Assembly: GCA_032358165.1 (NCBI GenBank)
Contig: JAALGY010000031.1
Location: 1,116,001 to 1,180,000 of the forward strand
Reading direction: 5' to 3'
Source of the DNA: Diplosphaera chodatii
Taxonomy: Eukaryota; Chlorophyta; Trebouxiophyceae; Prasiolales; Stichococcaceae
DNA length: 64,000 nucleotides
Below the pieces are notes generated by a model. That model searched no databases. It was not told where the DNA came from and saw nothing but the letters and a program-made list of their open reading frames with translations. The translations under genes and the position numbers were made by a program. Below are positions 45,178 to 57,408 of this stretch, piece after piece (positions within the stretch are counted from its first letter, which is position 1; every line of letters starts with the position of its first letter).

Positions 45178-47474
45178 ATGATTAAGGCTGCAATAGCGGT
45201 ATTTCTGCTGGCGTGCGCGGTCGTCACACACCCGGCAGCTGCAGCGGGTGCGCCGAGAGGCACCACCATCCACTTCAGCACGGCTCTGAACGCTTTGCTG
45301 GTGAGTGGCCAGCCAGTGCGTGCAGCCTTGAAGCAGGGTTGCATCGGCCGGCACGCCTCAGCGTCTGCTGTGCATGTGGCATGTTTGGTCCACACCAGCC
45401 AACGCAATGCATGCCGGGAAAACAAGGTGTCGCTTCCGAGGTCACAACATGGCATATGCATCTCATTGATTGGCTAGCGTTTCAGCAGCTCACATGTTGC
45501 TCGTGGTTATGTGCAGATCAAATACCCAGGTGGCAAGACCAGCAGGGTGGTTCTGGCGCCCACCACGCCGCAGCCGCCCGCCATCAAGGCGCGCACCAGA
45601 GCAGACCACAGGCTTCCCTTGACGGTTTGAAGGGCGCGTTCAGCATCCGCTGCAGAGAGTTGCAATATGACTGCCTTGTGCGATGGACTTTGGTGTCCAA
45701 CACACCGCAGGTCGGCAAGGGCCCAGCAAAGGAGCTGCGGAAAACCTACGCCCTGCCAGGCACAGCATCCGCCGACGGCAGCTTTGCCTTCAACCCCGCC
45801 AACACCAACAGCCCGGCCGACGCCAAGCCCTCGAACGACAAGCCGCTTGTGAGGGCGTGCTGCATGGCTGCCTGCTGATGTGGCCTATGGCGTATGTGGC
45901 TCAGTTCATATTGGCGCAGTGCCTGGTGCCGGTGCATGCAGGTGATCGTCACGAACCTGGAGCAAGCCAAAGTCGTTGCCAGGGTGTCGGTTCCCGATCC
46001 TGGCATCAAGGTGCCGCCGGCCAGAACGCATGCCATGCCATCCGTGTGCGCCGGCCACCCTACCAGGCGACACTCTGTCATGATGATCTCGAGATGATAC
46101 CGAATGGCATGTGCACAGGGCTGCAACTTCTTCGCCGCCAAGGTGGTGGCCAACGGGGGCCAAGTGGATGAGTTCAGCTATGACGCCCGCTATGTGGCCG
46201 CTGGCAAGCCCACAAACGGCAGCGTGCCGCTTTGGCTGGTCCTCAAGTGCCCCAAGGCCTCATACCTAGCGAAGTACTCGTACAACATCAAGACCAAGAA
46301 GGTCGGTTCCACCCTGGCACGTGGTCAGCAAACAGCAGTGATGTTCTGGCAATGTACAATGCTCTGTGTCATGCCCTGACGGTTTCATTCGCTTCTGTTT
46401 GCAGTTGGCATACTCGAAGGTCAAGTGGGCACTGGTGCGCGCATCCACTTCCAAGAATACTGGCTGCAGAGTGGTGGCAGGGGCATTGCAACCAATTCCT
46501 GGTGTAGCACAACCTTCCCGAAGCCACCTGCAAAGCACTGCCATTTCTGCGCAGACCTCGAAGTTCCTGGGCGTCTTTGCACCGAACGCCGTTATCTACG
46601 CCAGTAGCAAGGCCCCTGGAGCCAGCGGCCTGTATGCCATTGCCTCCCGCTACTCCACGGGCCAGGTAGCGTCGCACTGCAGCCCTGCAGCCGCATGAAC
46701 ACCTGACCAGAACCCCCGCCACTCGTGTCAGCCGAGAGTTGCTGGAGGTCCTGGAGTCCGACCCTTCCGGTCTCATCCCACAGGTTGCGGTGTTCCAGCT
46801 GCGGGGCACAGCCTGGGTCCGGGTGGCCCTGATAGACGCCGGCGTGTCATCCGACTCGCCGTGCCGTGGCTTCGTCTTCACAAACGTTGCCAAGCACCAG
46901 CTGGCCGCCATCTGCGGCCCTGAGGTATGGAGCTGAACCCTGAAAACAATGGGACTTGAAATTACATCAAGCAGCTGCAGAACGTGCGGTGTCCAAACCA
47001 CCCCATGGCACGTTGCCTGGCGTACACCTGATGTCTGACACGAGCCCCGGCCCCGCGGCGTGCAGCTGGCTGAGTTGAAGCCGGTGGGCGGGTACAAGGG
47101 CATCCCCTACTCCGAGTTCCTGTACTGGAGCAGCCTGGCGGCCCTGCCGGACGGCGGCGGCGCTGTGCGTGCCCGCATCGTCGGCATCACAGTGGTGCGG
47201 CTGTGGGCGCTATAACCATGTGCAGGAGGCATCACTGTCGTATTGTCAGTGGGTGCTGGCTTCCCCACCAATGATTCAAATTTTTGATACAGCACCATGG
47301 TGCACTCGTGTCCATACAAACTATTCCACGGCTCCACGACTGCAGGCCATTGATGGGAGCTCGGCCTCGGCGCATCAGTTCTCGCTGCTGGCAAACGGGC
47401 CTGCCACCGAGCGGCTCAAGTACAACCTGCCCTCTGCTAAGTACGCCAGCAATGTCATTGTCGTGGACTACTGA
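45178..47474 (+). CDS. Secreted orphan protein with a signal peptide
   Basis: Family not recognised. Ten exons close exactly to 386 codons: 45178-45300, 45517-45624, 45711-45848, 45942-46010, 46119-46301, 46405-46434, 46555-46665, 46784-46924, 47066-47191 and 47346-47474. The protein begins with a clear signal peptide, MIKAAIAVFLLACAVVTHPA, with a plausible cle-avage site after the alanines that follow. The mature part of about 360 residues looks beta-rich: FSYDARYVAAG, PLWLVLKCPKASYLAKYSYN, FLGVFAPNAVIYASS, VAVFQLRGTAWVRVALIDAG and FVFTNVAKHQLAAICGPE. It has few cysteines, no second membrane segment and no visible enzyme motif. It ends KYASNVIVVDY with no ER-retention signal. A cell-wall, periplasmic or vacuolar protein is plausible. 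A TGTAA poly(A) candidate is at 47772-47776. Confidence 0.8.
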
Positions 47475-47899
47475 TGTTGCCAACGCACGGAGGTCTACAA
47501 CGCTGCCACTTTGAGAAGATCGACAAGACGCCATGGCTTGTGTCAACCCGGCGCCATTGCCATGCAATGCATCTTGTACCCTGCACTGTGTGACTTGTGG
47601 TCAGACCCCTGCATGCCATTCGCACTGACTTTGCACATGTTTCGTCTGTCGTTGGTTTATGTCTTCCCATTTTTGCAGCAAACTGACCAGCTTGTGAGCG
47701 CACTGCAACACTGCCACATTGCAAACTGTCACTACTGAACTGCTTGACTTCATCGTTTGCAGCTTGGTGTGTGTAAACGAACACAACACAGTGTCCCCAG
47801 GGTCATCCTTCTGCTGGTAACACTGATCCAGCAACTGCCCTCCCTTCAGGCACCTGACAGTGCGGGCAGTCCGTCTTTAATGCCAGCAGACCACGGTGC
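47475..47899. other. Convergent intergenic region
   Basis: 3' UTRs of the secreted protein (+) and the membrane orphan (-). It holds TGTAA at 47772-47776, about 300 bases after the stop at 47474. No exon seen. Confidence 0.4.
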
Positions 47900-50240
47900 C
47901 TACTGCTGCCGGCTCCGACCTCCTGAGCCAGCATTGTGCCGGCTGCGCCGCACATGGCGATGCAGCCTGCTGGGCAAACTGCCCGCGCTTTGTGGACGCT
48001 GCCGGGCGCCCCTCTCACGCCACTCATCTCCACTGCCGCCGTCGCTGCTGCTGCTGCTGCTCAACAGCTCCAAACCTGCACTGCCACGCCCACCTCGGGA
48101 GCCGTTTTGCACCAGATGAAGTGGGTGCAGCGGGCTGCCAGGGACGCTACTCGAGGCTGCCGGCTGCGCTGCCGCCATGCTGCCGTCGCCGCTGCTGCCA
48201 TGCTGCTGCGCCTGCTGCCCGTGAGCCTGTCGCCTGCTGCTGCAGCGGCGTGCTGACCCGCGCCGGGAGGGGGACGCCTGGGAAGAAGAGCGGTCAGGGC
48301 TGTCCACCGCATTACTATCCCTGCCGTCGCCCTGTTCCCGGCGGCGGGTGCGCCCGGCACTGCATTCGACACCAGGCATCGTTGATGCAGATCCAGGAGG
48401 CTGAAGTGGTCAAGGACATTTGGACCTCAACACACCGCGACCTAGGACGCACCCCGACAGAGACAGGCAGCAGCTTGGGTGGAAGTGTGACAGGCACCTG
48501 GCGGTGCGGTGGCTGGCGTACAGCAGCTCGGCGCCCTCCATGCTCCAGCCGCGCAGCAGGTCGCCGGTGCTGAAGGAGGAGTCGTCGCTGGGGCCCACGT
48601 ACGCGCCGATGCCCCCGCTGCGGGAGCGCCCCAGTGACGCCTCCAGCGCCTGCCGGCGTCGCCTGCGGATTGCAACCGAGAATCTCAGAGCAGCAGCTTC
48701 GTGGACGCGGAAGCGTGAAACAATCGTTGACAAGATCCGCTCCGTGAACATGAACCTACGCAGCATCCTGTCCTGTCACCTCGCGCGGGAATCCCCCGCC
48801 TCGTAGCGGCTGATGCTGTTGATGCGTGAGGCGCGCCGCAGCACCGCCTTCTGTGCGGCGGTCAGCTCCGGCTGCAGCACGCGTGCCACGATGGCTGGAG
48901 CGTACGCCACCTCCTTGCTCCTGCGCAGGTTGCATGGCACGCATAAATAGGAAAAGCGCGCAGTAGCCAGCAGTGAACACGCTTGCATCCCAGACATGTG
49001 CGAAGTGCCAACACTGCTGTCATGTGCAGCTTTGCAAGGCCTCACCCGTCTGGGTGCCGCACTAGCACCGCATCATAGACGTTTAGCGGCTTGGGCGGTG
49101 GGGCTGCCTGCTCCCGCTGCGGCTCAATCTGAATGTTGACCTGCAGGCCCAGCTGCTTGTATCAATCAAAGCAGACAATACAACGTGGTGTGCACGCCAA
49201 GTCGCTGGACGGTGCACTCGTGACTCCTGATAGCTGAGCGGAAGGTGTGCACAGATACTGACCTCCGGCAGGACAACGGGTGCACGTGTGGAGTGCAGCT
49301 CGACTTCCTGCTGACGCCTTGCACGGCGGTAGCAGTGCATGGTGCACAGGAAGATCATGACGAGCACCACTGAAATCGCAAGCGCTGCAACACAGAAAGC
49401 AGGGTTGAGACATGACCTGGTGCATGAAGCGGGCATATACAGATGGCGGGCACGGGCGCAACAGCCGCTGGCTGGGCAGGCAGATGCCTCACCGAAGAAG
49501 ACGTAGGTGAAGTAGCGGGCGGCCTGGAAGCCGCCCACCTGCGGCGCCTGGTTGTTCTGGAGCAGCGCGCGGACGGGTGCATGCAACATCGCTGCCTGTG
49601 GCGCAGCATGCTGCAAACTCCAGGCAGCAGCGGCGGCGGGAGCATGGGGACGCATGCTGCGTGAGTCGGCCCCGATGCGTGACGTCGCCACAGGCGTCAC
49701 AGGCCGGCAGTCACCATGCCACCCATCTGCCCAGGGCGCGCCTCGGCCAGGTCTTCACTGGTGGGCCACTTTGATGCTGTTGCTATTGTGGCCTCGCGTA
49801 CAAGCTCACTGTAAGGTGGAGATCTGACCCCGTCAATCTCAGCCTGCTCGTGCTCCTGCCGAGGGGCGAGTACAGTTTACTCTACTCACATGCAGGATGC
49901 AGCATACTTCGGCAAGTCGTCCAGGTGCGTCAGGCAAAACAACCGCAGCTGCACGACCCGACGCAGACCCAATCACGCAACCTGGCAACAGCCTGCAGTG
50001 AATGCTAACGGCATGCCTTGCCCTGTTCTTATGATATGCTGGCACAGCTTCATGTGAAGGGCTGGTCGCTACAGGGCCATGTGAGTCAGCATCGGGTTGA
50101 TCGCGCTGAGCAGCGGCACCATACAGCACAAATACATGCACTTGCTTGCTGATCGACATCAACCTTGGCATCCAAGAACAGCTGTCGGGCTCCAAGCTCA
50201 AGCTGCGTGGTGCAGTCGAGTTCGAACGTAGGCTGTCTAC
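47900..50240 (-). CDS. Single-pass membrane orphan protein (5' end unresolved)
   Basis: Family not recognised. The stop TAG is at 47900-47902. Visible exons on the minus strand: about 50130-50240 (FELDCTTQLELGARQLFLDA, ectodomain-like), about 49500-49580 (NQAPQVGGFQAARYFTYVFF), about 49265-49385 (membrane span ALAISVVLVMIFLCTMHCYR followed by a basic stop-transfer stretch), about 49040-49150 (VNIQIEPQREQAAPPPKPLN, YDAVLVRHPDG), about 48797-48922 (VAYAPAIVARVLQPELTAAQ), about 48660-48755 (MLRRFMFTERILSTIVSRFR), about 48510-48660 and the final 47900 to about 48340. The cytoplasmic tail is long, with a Ser/Arg/Gly-rich last exon. The order of ectodomain, one span, basic stop-transfer and long tail suggests a type I membrane protein. 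No signal peptide exon was located, so the start is unknown. Confidence 0.55.
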
Positions 50241-50513
50241 AGGGGTGCAGCCAGGACAAGGCTCCTTACATCTGTATATGCGCAGCAATTGATAGTGAAA
50301 TCTGGGAAGAGCACCGTCCAAGGCGTGAGCCGTGCATCCACCAGATGCTGCGCTTGTGCTGGATCTGAATAGTGTCCACGCCGCTGCTCTATGGGTGACT
50401 ACCACACCACATACAAGGAGAAAGAGGGCACGACCACGGAATGGGACGATATACAGGTTCATATACTGCAGATTGGCCCTCTTGCAATGATGCCGAGTCA
50501 TCGGATGGTGGAC

Positions 50514-50582
50514 TTGCATGGCAGCATGCATGTATATGCACGCATGCATATCTGCATGCACACACACGCATGCCTTCCTGCA
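50514..50582. repeat. Cluster of GCATGC / CATGCA palindromes upstream of PDCL3
   Basis: Within about 70 bases there are repeated GCATGC, TGCATGCA and TGCATG cores mixed with a short CA run, ending about 30 bases before the PDCL3 start codon. It resembles plant RY (CATGCA) elements in the leader or promoter, but may be simple-sequence DNA. Confidence 0.5.
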
Positions 50583-50610
50583 CGTAACCTGAATAAGCGT
50601 TTGCGCTTGT

Positions 50611-52058
50611 ATGGCGCAGATCAAGCTCGGCAACAAGGCACCGGTGGACAAGCCGAAGGCGGCGGCGCCATGGGTGGGCAGCGCAGAGGGTGCGGCGTCG
50701 GGGCAGCGGGACACAGCCTGGCTGGAGGACCGCACAGCAGACGACCTGGAGGAGCTCGCAGATGAGTTTGACGACGACCGGGGACTGGAGGCCTTCAGGT
50801 GAGCTGCCTGCCAGCGTGACACAGCATACTCTGCGACGCAGGCTGCAATTTGATGAAGTCGGCAACACATCAGTCAGCGAACCTTTGGCTTGTCCACGTT
50901 GACTCAAGGTCTCCCGGGTGCCCGCACCGCGTGCAGTTGTTCGTCTGTAGGCAGAAGCGCATGGCCGAGCTGAAAGCGGCCAAGCAGCAGCAGCAGCGCT
51001 TTGGCAGCGTGCGTGACATTGGGCGCGCCGATTTTGTGCGGGAGGTCACCAATGCGGGGGCACACGTCCATGTTGTGGTCCACCTGCACAAGGACGGGTG
51101 AGCCACGACTCAGGAGGGCCGCACACATGTTGTTGACCGCTGCAGCAGGTTGCATGCACAGTGCACCTGAACATGTCAGAGCCATTCAAGCAGACCTTGA
51201 GGGAGGATGTGCAGCCGGTCATTGGCAGACCTGGGACATCATCTCGTACATGTCAGGATGCCAGTGCAGCATTGAAGTGTGCCAGGTTCCGAGTTGTAGT
51301 ACAGATTCACGTGCGCATTGGTGGATGACACTGCTGACAAGGTGGGGTGCCTGCAGGCTGGAGTTGTGCCAGGTGCTCGGCGCGGCACTGGATGCGCTGG
51401 CAGAACGCTTCCCGGGCACCAAGTTCCTGCGCATTGTGTCCACAGACTGCATCCCGGGGTGACGATCAGTGCCACGCGCTTGTCACCATGGACATCCACT
51501 CGCGTTGCCAAGGGTACAGCTGTGCAACATCTGCAGCGATACAGTCAACTGGTTGAGGTTGGTCCTGGTGTCGGCAAGACAAGGCTTTCGCTGTGCAGGT
51601 ACCCAGACGCCAACCTGCCGACAGTGCTGTTGTATCACAACACCAAGTGCCTGCAGACGCTTGTGGGCCTGATGCCTTACGGCGGCCGCAGCCTCACGCC
51701 AGAGCGTGAGCAAATGTCCTCTTGTTTGAGTCCAAGAAAAGCCCTCGCAGGCTGCCGCTGCTTCCCCTCCTACTTGTGATCAGCTCATGGCTGTGTGCAG
51801 AGGTGGCGTTCACCTTCAATCGGCATGGGCCCTTCTGCAAGTCCCCCGGCGAGGAGCAGAAAGAAGTTGCTGAGCAGGACATCAAGGTGGCTCCTGAACT
51901 GGATGCTGCAGCGTGGCACCACGCTGCCAGTGATGCTCCTGCCTACACAGTACGAAGCACCGAGGTGGCTGTCGTTGTGTGTCTCGCAGGCTCTGATACA
52001 GCGGCTGGCCGAGGCCAAGGCAGCCGAGCTCGAAGCTGCAGCAGGCACAGCTGAGTGA
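50611..52058 (+). CDS. Phosducin-like protein 3 (PDCL3/VIAF) co-chaperone
   Basis: Thioredoxin-fold phosducin-like protein that works with the CCT/TRiC chaperonin in folding actin and tubulin. Six exons close exactly to 254 codons: 50611-50798, 50951-51097, 51357-51458, 51599-51705, 51801-51949 and 51990-52058. The acidic N-terminus includes DDLEELADEFDDDRGLEAFR, then QKRMAELKAAKQQQQRFGSV, DFVREVTNAGAHVHVVVHLH, AERFPGTKFLRIVSTDCIPG, YPDANLPTVLLYHNTKCLQT and LMPYGGRSLTPE. The C-terminus diverges (VAFTFNRHGPFCKS...) and ends AAELEAAAGTAE. Length and block order match PDCL3. Confidence 0.93.
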
Positions 52059-52280
52059 AGTTGGGCTGCAGGCGGCAGCGTGGTCATTGCATTGGGTTTG
52101 GCAAACTATAAGTTTGCTGTCTGTCCTCAGTCTGTGTAGTGTAGCGTCGTAGGCTCTTGGAGTGAGGAACAAGTGTCAAGCCAATTTTTCATGCAAACAG
52201 CGACCAGCTGCCACAGTCCAGTGCTCGACGTTTAGGTTGCTGCATGGTGGGTCGCTACTATGCAGCTGATCAGCTACATG
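52059..52280. other. Short convergent spacer (PDCL3 / ribophorin I)
   Basis: 222 bases between the two stop codons, so the 3' UTRs of the two genes probably abut or overlap. Confidence 0.5.
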
Positions 52281-55200
52281 TCATGAGATGGATGCCGCCA
52301 GCGCCTCAGCGGCAGTTGCAACATCTTTGCGCGAGCTGATCACATCACGCTGCTCCCCCTCCAGCTTTGGGTCCTGCAGCACAGCAGGTAGTGTCAGTGC
52401 ACAGATCACCCTTGAAGGCGGTTGCAGGCTGCAAAAGTTCAGACTGTCGACTCTGCTACCCAGGCAGCAGACTCAACACCACCAACAAGCAAGAACCACT
52501 GACCGTGGGAGGCGCATTGGATCTGACCATCTCCAGTCGCGCCGCAAAGATCCTGCTGGATGCTGCTGCTGCCAGCGCGTCCTTCTCAATCAACGCCTTC
52601 AGCTGCGTTGCCTTGCCAGGCCCAGCAAGCGCTTCCAGCTTCCGGTGGGCATCCCGTAGCTGCAAGCAGAGCACTGTGGTGGGCATGCTAGTGTCAGACA
52701 CCCGAGCCAGGCAACAACCAGCACATCTTAGAAACAGGCCATCACTTCACTGCCCAACCGAGATGGTGCATGCTAGCTGCTGGTGATCAAGCGCTAAAGC
52801 CGAAATACATGCAGCTGCCTGGTGGGGCATCAGCAGGGCCCGAGTGCAAACAGCTGCCCATGGCATGTATGGTATATTCTGGCAACAGCCTGCGCGCACC
52901 TTCTCACTGGTGCTGGCCAGCACGGCGTCCGTGTGCTTCTTCGAGGCCAGCACGTCCTCGGGCGTCACCCCCGGCCGCGTGAGCACCGTCTCCATGCTGG
53001 CCAGCGCCCTGCCGCGCTCTGGGCAGCACAATGGATGGAGGCGTTCAGGGCCAGGGCCAGCTGATACAGTCCACCGTGCAGTGAGCACACAGCAGCAGCC
53101 TGCTTGGTATACAAATGTATGCTGGCTGACGACCACCAGGACTCGCAGACACTCAGGCCCGACACCAGGCTGACCTGCAAACAGCGCCACCGCACGGCTG
53201 GCCACTGCGCCTGCCTGCCCCCGGCCCCGCGCCTCCGCTGCCGACCCCTTGTGTACCTGGGCAACCACGCAGAGCCACCGCCTTTCAGGGCGGTCGACAT
53301 CCGCCACCATGTCATCACAGCACAGCGCTGGTACGACCATGGGTGGCTGCAGATGTGTCCACACATCTGCATCGTCAAGCAGTCGTGACCAGCCTGCTCA
53401 CCAGGCTGAAGTCGGCGTTGCCGAACAGCACCAGCGCCGCGAGCACGGCGGCGAGGGAGGCGCCCCACAGCGCCGGCTCCCGCGCCCAGGCCAACGGCCG
53501 CAGCCGATAGCGCACTGCAAACGGCTGCGCAAGGGCGTCGATCACGTTGCTCGCGCGCAGCACCACCACCGTGCGCCCCTGCTTATTCAGGTACGTGTAC
53601 CTGCAGTGGCCACAGCCGCACACAGATGTCAGGAGATGTGCGCCGTGTGTCTCGTCACCGGCAAGCTGCAAGCTGGTTGCCACCCGCACAGGAAGGACGC
53701 CCATGGCTCGAGATGACTACCGCATGCCCCGTCGACCTTGTCCTAGTAGAGTACAAGCGCGCAGGGTGTTTGACGGCTGTCAGTGTACATTCCGGCATGA
53801 TCCCGAGGCCATCAAGGCTGCGGCTGGCCACACGAGGGCACCGCTGCCGGCAACGGGTCCAAAGGCGGTTGCCCCGCGGCACCCGCAGGCGCCACGGGTT
53901 TCTGTGTGTGGTGTCTACTGATGAGAAGACTCAAGCGCCAGCGCCAATGTTGTGGCGGCGCGCTTGCGCAACCACGTATTGAAGCAAAGCTATGCAAGAC
54001 GATATACTGACCATGCCCCGCACTGCATCCAACTGTACGGGTGGCGGTTGCAGCAGGCCACAGCTACTATTCATCAACCCCCCAAGTCTTTGTTCTGTGG
54101 TTTCGGTGCAAGGCCGAGGGCAACCGGTGCATCAGGCAGCACTCACTTGGGCTCGTACGACAACTCCGCCTCGAACGGCACCTCCACACTGATGTCATGT
54201 GCGCCCTCCGGAAGCACTACCTGCATGTTGCAAGAGTTGCACATGAGTACGAGCCATTCAATATGTTATAGCCAGATATACTCGCGATGTGAGCTTCCTA
54301 CACAGCAGCACACCCGGATGACTTGCTCGTCGGTGACCAGCCCCTTCACATGTGGCGCAAAGGCGTAGACGAGCTCCTTGCGGCCATCAGGAGCGCGCCC
54401 TGAAAAGCTGCGCAGCGGCACTTCGAAGCCGTAGACAAAGTCGGTGGACCATCCGCCGTACAGCGGGATGCGCGGCAGCAGCGCCACCGTTATCTGCAAG
54501 GAGAGGGCGAGCAGCAGTGCAATCAGCAGACACACACTTGCAAGGAACCCAGCCATGGTTTGCCAGGAGTTGCACACTTGAGATCAGTGGGCACAACACA
54601 GGCATTGCCCAGGTACATCGTGAGACAATCACATGCACGGGGCGTCTGCAGATGCTTCACACTGCGCACCGACTGGAGGGACTTCCGCACAGCAGATGTT
54701 GATACGTTGCCAATTGCATCCCGGAAGTACAGGTGCTTGGCATTGACCGGCGCATCCGCAGGCAACTCCTGCACATCGGATGTAGGTACATCAGTGCTCT
54801 GACGGGGATGCAGCAGAGGACAACCTCATACTCACGATGGAGGCTCCCAACACTCACCCGGAATGCAGACTGCGCAAACTTGCCAGGGTCAACTGTCTGG
54901 TCATGCCTAGACCAGTCGCCCACATGCTTTGCTCCACCGTGTGTCTGCAGGAGAGGACAACAACTGTCCATACCAACCTGATGGGCTGTGTGATCACCTG
55001 CTGCACGTCTGCATCAGTTTCGGGGCACATGGGAAAGATGTCCATGTGCACTCACCACAACATAACGCTCCTCCACGTGGATTGTATTCCACACGATGTT
55101 CAGGGTGCGCTCCAGGGTCCTGGCCTCTGCAAAGGGTGCGTTGTTGACGTAGTGGAACTCCACCGGCGCCAGCGTCAGCGGCGCCACATCCGTGAAGGGA

Positions 55201-56405
55201 CCGTACAGGACGCTGCGCGCCTTCTTCTCCCCCTTGGCCGGCTTTGTGTGGCTCAGGATCTCTGCCGAAAACTCGTACTGCAGCACAAGCACCAAAAGCC
55301 GTGTGCATGCTGGCAGTCTTTGCAGACGACCTGCTTGGGTCTCACAGACGGAGGACATCTGGTCACAGCACTTTAGAGGAAGGTTGAGCGGGATGCGAAC
55401 ATACCCTGCTGGTCTGTGTGGCAATAGGGTGGGGTGACAGCGCATACAGGTTGCCCTTGTACTTCACCCGCTGCGGATCTTTCTGGGTGACAGACTTTGG
55501 GAATGGTTCCTGTCACACACAAGACATGAAAACCGTAACCGAACGGCGATCATCCATACGATCACTGTAAGTGACAGGCAGGGTTGTGCGGTGTGATGAT
55601 AGCTGTGCTTTGCTGCCGCGCAAGGGGCACTGGACTGCAGCCGTTTGCTGTGAAGTTGCAAGGCATTGGCTGCCATATGCAGCTAACCTGCAGTTTTGTG
55701 TACACGACAGACACCGTCAGCGTGTTCCGCTTGCCGGCGCCAAGCGTCTTGCCCTCGCCCTGCGCGGCTGGCAGCTCCACGCACACGATGCCTGCTGGCG
55801 TGCCGGGCACTGCCTTGGGCAGCCTCTGCAGGGGGAGGCGACAGTGATCAGCAGCGGGGTTTCTTCAGCTGCACCATGCATGCAGAGCCGGGCCAGAGCA
55901 TGCGACATGAACAGCACCTCACCGTTTGCCAGTCGGGCACTGCTGACTGGTCCTCAAATGACACCTGCACCATCGCATGCTGCTTGAATTCGCCTTGTGA
56001 ACATTCTGTACTGCTACCAGCGGCAAGCGCACGCTGTTGGCGAGTCACGTGACGCAACACTCACCGACAAGTACGCCAGCCGGGGCATGTGCTGCTCCAG
56101 CATGCACCACTGGAAGCTGGAGATGGGCGCCTTGCCGTTGTTCACCAGCGTGATGCCATCAAGCATAACCACAAACTGGTTCTTTAGGTTGACCTGCAAC
56201 CGAAATGGTCAGGTTGTAGACCGATCAGACGAGGCGGGCCCCGCAGGACTTGCATGGTCAACCCGACTCGTTGCTGCTCAGCCCGCAGCGCGGCCTGACG
56301 CACCTGCCGATCGTAGCGCTCGATCTTGAGCTCTGCATTGACGGCAGCAACGCATGCAAGACACAGTATGGCTGCGATCGCAGCGCAAGGCCGATGCTGC
56401 CACAT
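52281..56405 (-). CDS. RPN1: Ribophorin I, subunit of oligosaccharyltransferase
   Basis: Ribophorin I/OST1 is a type I ER membrane subunit of the complex that transfers N-glycans. The start is ATG at 56403-56405 with signal peptide CAAIAAILCLACVAAVNAEL. Exons on the minus strand: 56304-56405, 56065-56193, 55923-55964, 55688-55825, 55405-55509, 55056-55277, about 54860-54950, about 54660-54800, about 54310-54510, about 54150-54225, about 53395-53602, one or more near 53200, about 52900-53018, 52528-52659 and 52281-52373. Family blocks are VKYKGNLYALSPHPIATQTS, FHYVNNAPFAEARTLERTLN, YFRDAIGNVSTS, RIPLYGGWSTDFVYGFEVPL, LPEGAHDISVEVPFEAEL and YLNKQGRTVVVLRASNV. The span PALWGASLAAVLAALVLFGN precedes a cytosolic coiled tail ending AAEALAASIS. 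Middle exon borders are approximate; the identity is not in doubt. Confidence 0.94.
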
Positions 56406-57408
56406 CGTTGCCTGCCTGCGGTGTGCACTTGGCTTCAGATCAAGGCCTTCAGTACACTTTCACCAGGCGACACAACCGCAAACGCCAGCGCCATGCTGTG
56501 CAGGCAAGCTGATTAGGATTGCGCTCGGCGGTATCGCAGCCGCTGCACACTTCACAGTGTGACACCGTCCATGGCTAGCACATGGGGTGTTAGCACCTAC
56601 TGAGGCCTACTGCCCTACTCGCTCAGAGCTAGTTTTGCAGGGTCTTGTGACCATGATTCACGTCATGAGGGCCAGCGAGAACGCGACTGCGTGTTTGCAG
56701 TCGCACAGTCTACCCATAACCGCCGCTGCAAATTCTAACATGTTCTGCAAGAGTGCTGCTTGACGCTGCAGCCAGCCTCGCCTGTGAAGCGTAAGCAGCC
56801 TTCCGAGCGGCTTCGGAGCGCTTGTCCCAGACAACGCTTACACGCACTGGGCGCGGAGCGCGACCGTCATCACCCGAGCTGTCGCACGCCTGACCAGCAG
56901 CATCTCAAGTGTCAGCAAGCAGCGTGGAAAGAATAGTCGCGGCGGTGGTCAACAGAGCGCGACAACATGGGTGCGACCTATCCCCTTGAGGCGTTACGAC
57001 GTCCTGACGACACCTCTTTCAGCAGCAGGGCATGCGTGATCACCGCAGGATATCATTTGCAAGCATGTTGCGCTGCTGACCGGCAAGTTCGCGGTCTCTG
57101 CCGCTTTAGATCTGGAATGCTGTCAGCTGGTCAAGAGGTGCAGAGGCTAGTGTGTGTGTCCATGCTCGTAGATTGTGACTACGGGGTCACAATCTGTTGC
57201 GTTGCTTCCGGTGTTGGTGGCTCTGTGATGTACATGAGTGCACAATGTTCGGCCATCACTGACACTGCGCAGCAGGACTCCTGGTGCTTATGCGCACACA
57301 GGGAAGCACAAAAGGCCAACGTGCAGCATGTTGCTAGCCCAGTCGGCAGGGTCCAATGGACATCCAGCTTTGGCGGACGCACCACGCACGACGTGCCCGA
57401 CGAGTGAC
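56406..57408. promoter_or_regulatory. Divergent promoter region (ribophorin I / OTU protease)
   Basis: 1.0 kb between start codons facing away from each other. Open frames in the proximal part show no family. Promoters and leaders of both genes are expected here. Confidence 0.4.
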
